Shown: piece after piece, positions 58,677-64,000 of the stretch
Layout of the letters: every line of letters starts with the position of its first letter
Numbering within the stretch: the stretch's first letter is position 1
Source of the DNA: Basidiobolus meristosporus CBS 931.73
Taxonomy: Eukaryota > Basidiobolomycota > Basidiobolomycetes > Basidiobolales > Basidiobolaceae
Direction of reading: 5' to 3'
Assembly: GCA_002104905.1 (NCBI GenBank)
Contig: MCFE01000360.1
Location: forward strand, 1-64,000
DNA length: 64,000 nt
Position numbers and translations under genes: made by a program
The notes under the pieces: model-generated
Seen by the model: the letters and a program-made list of their open reading frames with translations, nothing else
What the model was told of the DNA's origin: nothing
The model's database searches: none

Positions 58677-58946
58677 TGTGACAATCCCTACCATTTCCAC
58701 TCCATATTTAATATCCCAATGTTACACATGTTCCAGAATACTTATTCTTATTTGATTGGATGTGTTGTGCCTCTTAGAATCTTCTGGTATCTACTTAGAA
58801 CACTCTTAGCTCATTCTGATGTCATTAAGACTTCTATTGTTCTCTGAAACCTTCTGGAACACCATAATTAGCATTCACAATGAGCAAAGTATATAAAGGA
58901 GGTAATCCTTCAACAATAAATCATCATCTCTTTTATCAATATAACA
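58677..58946 (+). repeat. LTR-like sequence, plus orientation
   Basis: 270 bases starting TGTGACAATCCC and ending in TAACA. It has a CCAAT-like ATTGGATG, a TATATAAAGG and a following CAATAAATCA poly(A)-type signal, the order of an LTR U3-R-U5. It is homologous, in inverted orientation, to 62367-62640. No target duplication was recognised. Confidence 0.55.
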
Positions 58947-61900
58947 ACTTGTACATTAGTGTGATCACTGCTACCTGCTGCTACCTGAACTTCCAATCCC
59001 TGACCACAGGACACTCCCAGGAAACTGAGCTGACAGCCAACTACTTTTGGAGGCACTACTTATAAGGATCACTTGAAGTAGCTATCTTTTATTATGCTTA
59101 ATACTTTCCCAAGCTTGTTCTTGTACAGGCAAAGATGCTTTTCTGTCTGCAGAACTACTGATCACAGCTGCATTCTTATCAAGTCCTTGCTGGTGGAGTT
59201 TACAGTTGTTTTGACTATAAAAACATTAGTCATTGTCATCTCAAAGGATGCTGAAGCCAGCACATACTCTTGTTAAGATGCCAACTGAGTTAGTAACTGT
59301 AGCTCAATAGTTTTCCCTCAACCAGCATGTGGTGTTCTTCCCCTTCACCTTAGAGTAGAGACAAAACAAAAGTATTCCTAGAAAGCTTTGCCAGAGGTTT
59401 GTGCACCCAGTGGGCACCCCACACACAAAACACTTGAGAAGTGTGGGGCATATCCCTCTCTTGGACTTATACACCACCACAATGGTCTGTGTTTTGCCTA
59501 AGTCATACTTGACCATTCATTGGTCACTACTGTACCAGCAGTATCTTGCCAGCTGCTTGATACTCTTTTAGCAGCATCTAACCATACTTGTGACCCTGTG
59601 CCAACTGAGTCTGGTGAGGTTGTGACACCTCTAGGCTCAGCTCAGCATTTATACATGGCATGCAGAACAATAGCTCTGAAGGAGAAGGCACACCAATGGA
59701 TTATCAGCCAGTCTTTCCTAACAATAATACTCTGCATAAGCCCAGCAAAATCCCAATATGCAATGAGACAACACCTGTGGAAAAAAATGCTAAGGATAAT
59801 AGACCTGTTCCAATGTTCTATGCCAGGGTGTGCAGTGCAATCTGCGGCTGTTAAGAGCAATTGAGTGCAATATTACGGACACCAGAAGGCATGATTGCTC
59901 TTGGACAATTTTGCACTATATAGGACAATCTTGCATACTATGGCTTAATCTAACACAATGGGGTTGGCACAAATGATTGTGCCTACTTATAAGGTTTGCA
60001 TCATGTGTGCAATTGGATACTACTATTATGGTAGGTAAAATCTGGTATTTGGATATGTTTCTTGATTGTAAATGGAAATAAATACATAGCACAATATGAG
60101 CTATGCTCATACTTACCATTGTGGCTACCATCACTTCAATTGGATGGTATGTTAGTGGTTTATTGATATAAATCTATGCCAAAGCTGTTAGACCCCAACT
60201 GGCTCATTGACCAACACATAAGCTACCAGATTTGTCATTAAATATCCCATTTTGCTCATGAAGCAAGTAAATCCCTAATTTCAGTGATTGGACAAGATGT
60301 AATTGCTAGTACACAATCAATCTGGAGGTGCAATTCAGATCAAATAGCTGCACTGGTGTTACAGATGATTTATATATATGCAGAGTGTTTATTTATGGGG
60401 GGTCTGGTTCAATAAATATGTGATAACTTTGACATTACTTTCATCAGAAATTCAGTGATCTCTGATTTGCAATGGCTCAATTTGGATTGCAGAAAAATGC
60501 ATTGTTTGGATCACAACAAGTGATAGTAATTCAATGCAGTTGCATCATCTTCACCTAGGTTTTTCTCTCAGAGGGACTACTACTGCAGCATTTGGTAGTA
60601 ATTCACTTTTCACACCTAAACTACTTCCTTGTTGACTGTCATCTTGGCTATTTGAGTACTCATAGTCAGTATTTTGCCTCCCAATTTATGAGTGTAGTGC
60701 TGGAGCCTGGCCATGCTGAATTGCTCCAGATGATGTTACAGAGCTGGCCTGAAGTACAATGTGTTGATGCATTCTGTTACTTGCTAGAGACTCTAATGGT
60801 GAAGGCACTTCAAGCAGGTCAACATCAGTCAGTTCACCAGAAGTAACTTGTTGATGGTCATGTGTAATGGCATGCACACATGCAACTTAGTGTGTTGGTA
60901 AGGCCCCTGGCTAAGTTTGATGTGAATCTACATGTTTATGTGACTTGGCTTGCTCCAATGGACTTGTGTCTAATTGAGCAGTTTGGTAAGTACTGGTGAT
61001 ATTGCTCTGAAGCACATGCATTGACTCAATGTGGGGCACACTTGTAAAGTGTGTTGGTGTAGATTGTACTGACATGTGCCAGTGCACTGGTGTTGCAAGG
61101 GATGTTAAAGAGCCCAGCAAGGCATGCTGGCTGAATCTAGATACAGGTGCTTGTGGTCTATATTTGTCCTCTTAAAGCTCACCTTGTGATTCCTCAGGAT
61201 ACTCACCTACCCTCTGTCTGATACTTTGGAACTTTTTCTTGATGAGTCTGGTTTTATTGCTCTCAAACGCTACTTGGCTCTACTGATATATCACATAGTG
61301 CATTAGTCATTTGAGGCCAAACTCTTTCAAAATCACTTAGATTTCCAAAGTTGAGAGACAAATGGACAAATAAAATTAATATTGTTATGACAAAACTTTT
61401 GATGAATGGTTGTTATTTTATACAGTATAACTACTTTTCTATACTAACCTGGTTTATTTTGTTAATGTATCAAATACATTCTCTTAAAAAAAAAACCAAA
61501 AATGAACTTGGATCTGTAAGACTTAATTTTTTGTTTGTTGACTAAGCAATTGGACTAATATTGCAAAAATCAATTGTTTTAAGCTAATATTCATTTGGCA
61601 TTAGGTTTGTTGTCTGAACATCATGCTTATGATTGCATAAACTCTGTTGCTTGTCAACATATTTTGAATACAAAACTTGAAAATGCTACTACAAATTCTT
61701 CACCCACACCCAAAGTTGTATTACAAATTCTAAAAAATTCAACTACTTACAACACTGTTTCTTTCCTTGTATCAAAGCTTTCTGAACCAGGATTTGCCAC
61801 ATTTTTGCTTAAAACAGATCCAACATATTGTCCAAGTTCAAATTTTATAACCAGGTTAATAGCATCAGCATTGTTTAACTATTATACATTGGAATTTCCA

Positions 61901-62366
61901 GCTGAAGAATTCATATACAGATAAAAATGTGTATCCTTTTGGATATATTCATAAAACTAATGTGTATGGATATTCCTATTCTATCACACCATTTAATTTA
62001 TACAACAACTGAAATTATTGCAGTCTATCTTCTTATGGTAGTTCATCTAAGAATACCAAAACATCTATTTATTTTTCTATCTCAGACGCTGTGGTGGTGC
62101 AGAGGTACTCCGGGGAGAAACTACTCAACTCATGGTGAGTGAGGTGTTTGATGGGTGCAATAACCTCTGTGTCTAAACTGCTGGTATCTTTGTCAATATG
62201 TCACTATGGTTAAAGCTCCTGCTTCTCTAGCTTCCTAGGTGCTCCAAGTGTCTCCAAAGGCCTCTGTGTGTCTTGTGCACTACCCTGAAAAGCTCCTTGA
62301 TGGCAGGTCCAAGATGTACTGTTGAAGGCAGGTGCAGTGATCAACTGCTAATCAATAAGGGAGAAG
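58947..62366. other. CpG-poor interior between inverted LTR-like sequences
   Basis: 3.4 kb without a recognised protein domain. The longest ATG frames (59520-59864, 61595-61924) have no known family. Homology between the two sides extends about 120 bases inward from each LTR-like repeat (TGATCACTGC and TTGGAG-CACT blocks). It is probably a decayed or non-autonomous element. Confidence 0.4.
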
Positions 62367-62640
62367 TGTTACTGATAGAAGGAATGATTTATTGATAAGG
62401 GATTGCTTTCCCTTAAATACTTTTCCTGATTGCCAAGTGATTACTAATGACAAGGCTCTAGAAGATTCTAGGCATCAGTGGAATTCTTGATGACATCACT
62501 ATGAGCTAACAATATGCCAAGAATGTCCTGGAAGGTTCTAAAAGGCACAGCACATCCAACCAATCAGGAATCAGTAGTCTGAAACCTGTGCAATATAGAA
62601 ATACTATATATGGTATTGAAATGGTAGGGATGGTAATACA
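62367..62640 (-). repeat. LTR-like sequence, minus orientation
   Basis: Reverse-strand relative of 58677-58946. Read on the minus strand it starts TGTATTACCATCCCTACC and ends TATCAGTAACA, with shared blocks GTTGGATGTG-TGTGCC, TTAGCTCAT, TGATGTCAT and a CAATAAATCATTCC signal. The TATA position reads GTATTTAAGGG. Confidence 0.55.
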
Positions 62641-62820
62641 GACCTAGGTCATGTGTGATGGGTACTGCTGCGGGTACTTGCCTTATGTAGATACATTTAC
62701 TGATCACAAAGCTGAATAACATCAGGGTAAACATCATATGGGGATAATACTGATAATATTGGCAAAAGAAGAATGGGATAATGCTGATAAGATAAAACAT
62801 AGATAAGTATATCATAATAT

Positions 62821-63188
62821 TGTTATGATCTGCCACTTCAATGTTTAAGTTAGATCAGTTCTTAGTCAAATCAATTAGTATATGTTTAGGTTATCAGTAT
62901 ATCAGTATTATCTATCAAATCAGTAGCATTAGTCAGCAAATGAATCAGCAGATCCTTATCAGACAGAAATAGATATATTAAGTAGGATCTTATTGGGTGA
63001 TGGTAATGCAATCAAATGAGTCATCAGCCACAACCTACATTAGGAAATACAATTAGCCAGCAATTGATCTGGCAAAATGTATATAAGGAGCTGCTGGAAC
63101 CTCAATAAAGATCAGTTCAAGTTTTAGTGAATACGATACTAGCTAAACTCCTTATTCCTCTACAACCCTTATACCAAGACTTGTAACA
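62821..63188 (+). repeat. 5' LTR of Ty3/Gypsy-type retrotransposon
   Basis: 368 bases bounded by perfect inverted termini TGTTA...TAACA. It has a TATATAAGG at 63080-63088 and AATAAA at 63104-63109. It is followed after one base by a TGG-starting primer-binding-site-like sequence and then gag. The candidate target-site flank is AATAT at 62816-62820; the 3' LTR lies outside the window. Confidence 0.8.
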
Positions 63189-63189
63189 T

Positions 63190-63206
63190 TGGTGGCAGCA
63201 ATAACC
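63190..63206 (+). promoter_or_regulatory. Primer-binding-site-like sequence
   Basis: TGGTGGCAGCAATAACC begins one base after the LTR. It starts with TGG, complementary to a tRNA CCA end. Which tRNA primes cannot be decided without the host tRNA set. Confidence 0.5.
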
Positions 63207-63246
63207 AGAAACCTCCCTCCTGAAGAAAGAAGAAACCACCCTCCAG

Positions 63247-64000
63247 ATGTTGGACAATCAAGAACGGAAGAATGCCATGCAGCACATCCTGGCCCAACAG
63301 CAACAGTTACTCCAGATCCTCAGCCCACAGCAACAAGGAATGACTACCATGGCTCAGAGCCAGCATAGCCCTGTCAAGAGCAACTCTAGTGTGAAGGTCA
63401 ACCGGTACCATGGCAAAGTCAATAAAAACCTGGGAACTTGGCTCTTTCAGATTGAAGAAGCTTTTAAAGCTAAAGGAATTGCTCCAGAAAGCAAGTTGCA
63501 TTATGCAGCTTCTTACCTGGCAGATGCAGCCTTACAGTGGTACTACTACAAGATCAGGTCAGCCACTATTATTGGATTCTCTACAATCTCTACCTGGGAT
63601 GAGTTTGTGTCAGAAATTCATGATGCTTTTGAACCTGCACACCAGCAGACACTACTAAGAAGGAAGTTAAAGACACTCAGACAGAAAGGAATGGTTCAAG
63701 AATACATCTATGAGTACAGATGTCTACTTGGACAAATTGAAGGAATGGACCCCCTGGATCAAGTTGAATACTTTATTGATGGGTTGAAAGAAAGAACTTG
63801 CAAGGAAGTGAACTATCAAAGACCTCAGACTATTGAAGAAGCCATCAAGATTGCCATTGACTATGACTCAGCTATGTTTGGAGTTGGGAAGCCTACAGTG
63901 GCTAATCAGAAAGGCTACAATCATTATGAAAGAAGACAGTCAGAAGCAGTACCAATGGAAATAATTGCTATGCAGAAGAACCCCACCTTGGAAGAATGCA
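63247..64000 (+). CDS. Retrotransposon gag (runs off window)
   Basis: Open from ATG 63247 to the last base without a stop (251 codons). The N-terminus is Gln-rich. Then comes the Ty3/Gypsy gag (capsid-like) domain, with WLFQIEEAF, YLADAALQWYY, TWDEFVSEIHDAFEP, LLRRKLKTLRQKG, YIYEYRCLLGQI and YFIDGLKERT in the usual order. Capsid proteins of this kind assemble the virus-like particle of the element. The intact frame contrasts with the neighbouring broken Tnp2 element and points to a younger insertion. Protease, reverse transcriptase and integrase would lie beyond 64000. Confidence 0.88.
   Translation, partial: MLDNQERKNAMQHILAQQQQLLQILSPQQQGMTTMAQSQHSPVKSNSSVKVNRYHGKVNKNLGTWLFQIEEAFKAKGIAPESKLHYAASYLADAALQWYYYKIRSATIIGFSTISTWDEFVSEIHDAFEPAHQQTLLRRKLKTLRQKGMVQEYIYEYRCLLGQIEGMDPLDQVEYFIDGLKERTCKEVNYQRPQTIEEAIKIAIDYDSAMFGVGKPTVANQKGYNHYERRQSEAVPMEIIAMQKNPTLEEC

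Noticed and set aside
1-64000. CRISPR arrays, bacterial operons or phage genes
   Set aside because: No regularly spaced short repeats, Shine-Dalgarno-led gene runs or phage modules; introns and gene content are eukaryotic.

Overview
The window looks like nuclear DNA of a fungus. Genes have short GT-AG introns (about 50-220 bp) with CTAAC/TACTAAC-like branch points. The genes include fungal families such as a copper-fist regulator, BRR6/BRL1 and a Pex22-like protein, and an internal TTAGGG-type telomere repeat is present. Low gene density, long AT-rich spacers and large decayed transposon blocks suggest an early-diverging (zygomycete-grade) fungus. That placement is inference; no ribosomal or other phylogenetic marker is present.

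Layout. 0.4-0.5 kb: a tRNA-Thr(CGT). 1.3-2.9 kb: decayed DNA-transposon copy A. 7.9-9.0 kb: a bHLH regulator, then an interstitial telomere repeat at 9.34 kb. 10.7-12.6 kb: a copper-fist transcription factor, convergent with an EF-hand alternative NADH dehydrogenase (12.9-15.1 kb). The minus strand then carries a cyclin K/T-type cyclin (16.4-17.2), an aldo/keto reductase (18.2-19.4) and a B-type cyclin (20.3-21.9). 25.8-27.3 kb: an intronless LysP-like lysine/basic amino acid permease. 27.9-28.6: a secreted or membrane CIA30-domain protein. 29.0-30.3: BRR6/BRL1. 31.7-32.7: a Pex22-like protein. 33.5-34.7: a homeodomain factor (minus). 37.4-38.0: a PPxY membrane protein, convergent with a LEA_2-domain membrane protein (38.2-39.1). 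43.1-43.7: a BTB/POZ-like protein. 46.3-48.0: an F-box/LRR-like protein. 48.9-49.3: a small GPI-type cell-surface protein. 51.7-53.6: a 6-phosphofructo-2-kinase/fructose-2,6-bisphosphatase.

From about 53.9 kb to the end the DNA becomes repeat-rich and almost free of CpG. It holds a 405-bp tandem duplication, a 207-bp tandem duplication, a broken Tnp2 (CACTA-like) transposase with copy B of the 1.5-kb repeat seen at 1.3-2.9 kb, and a block of about 4 kb bounded by inverted LTR-like sequences. Last comes the 5' LTR and uninterrupted gag of a Ty3/Gypsy-type retrotransposon that runs off the window.

There is no operon-like unit. The genes cover housekeeping and regulatory functions: cell cycle and transcription cyclins, mitochondrial NADH oxidation, copper homeostasis, nuclear envelope, peroxisome, glycolytic control and amino acid uptake. 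Exon models were built by hand from splice signals, reading-frame continuity and family motifs. Three long models (NDE, cyclin B, PFKFB) close without frame conflict. No wholly new multi-gene system was found. The most unusual items are the duplicated exon in the copper-fist gene, the bacterial-looking intronless permease, and the CpG-stripped transposon blocks flanking a gene island in direct orientation.
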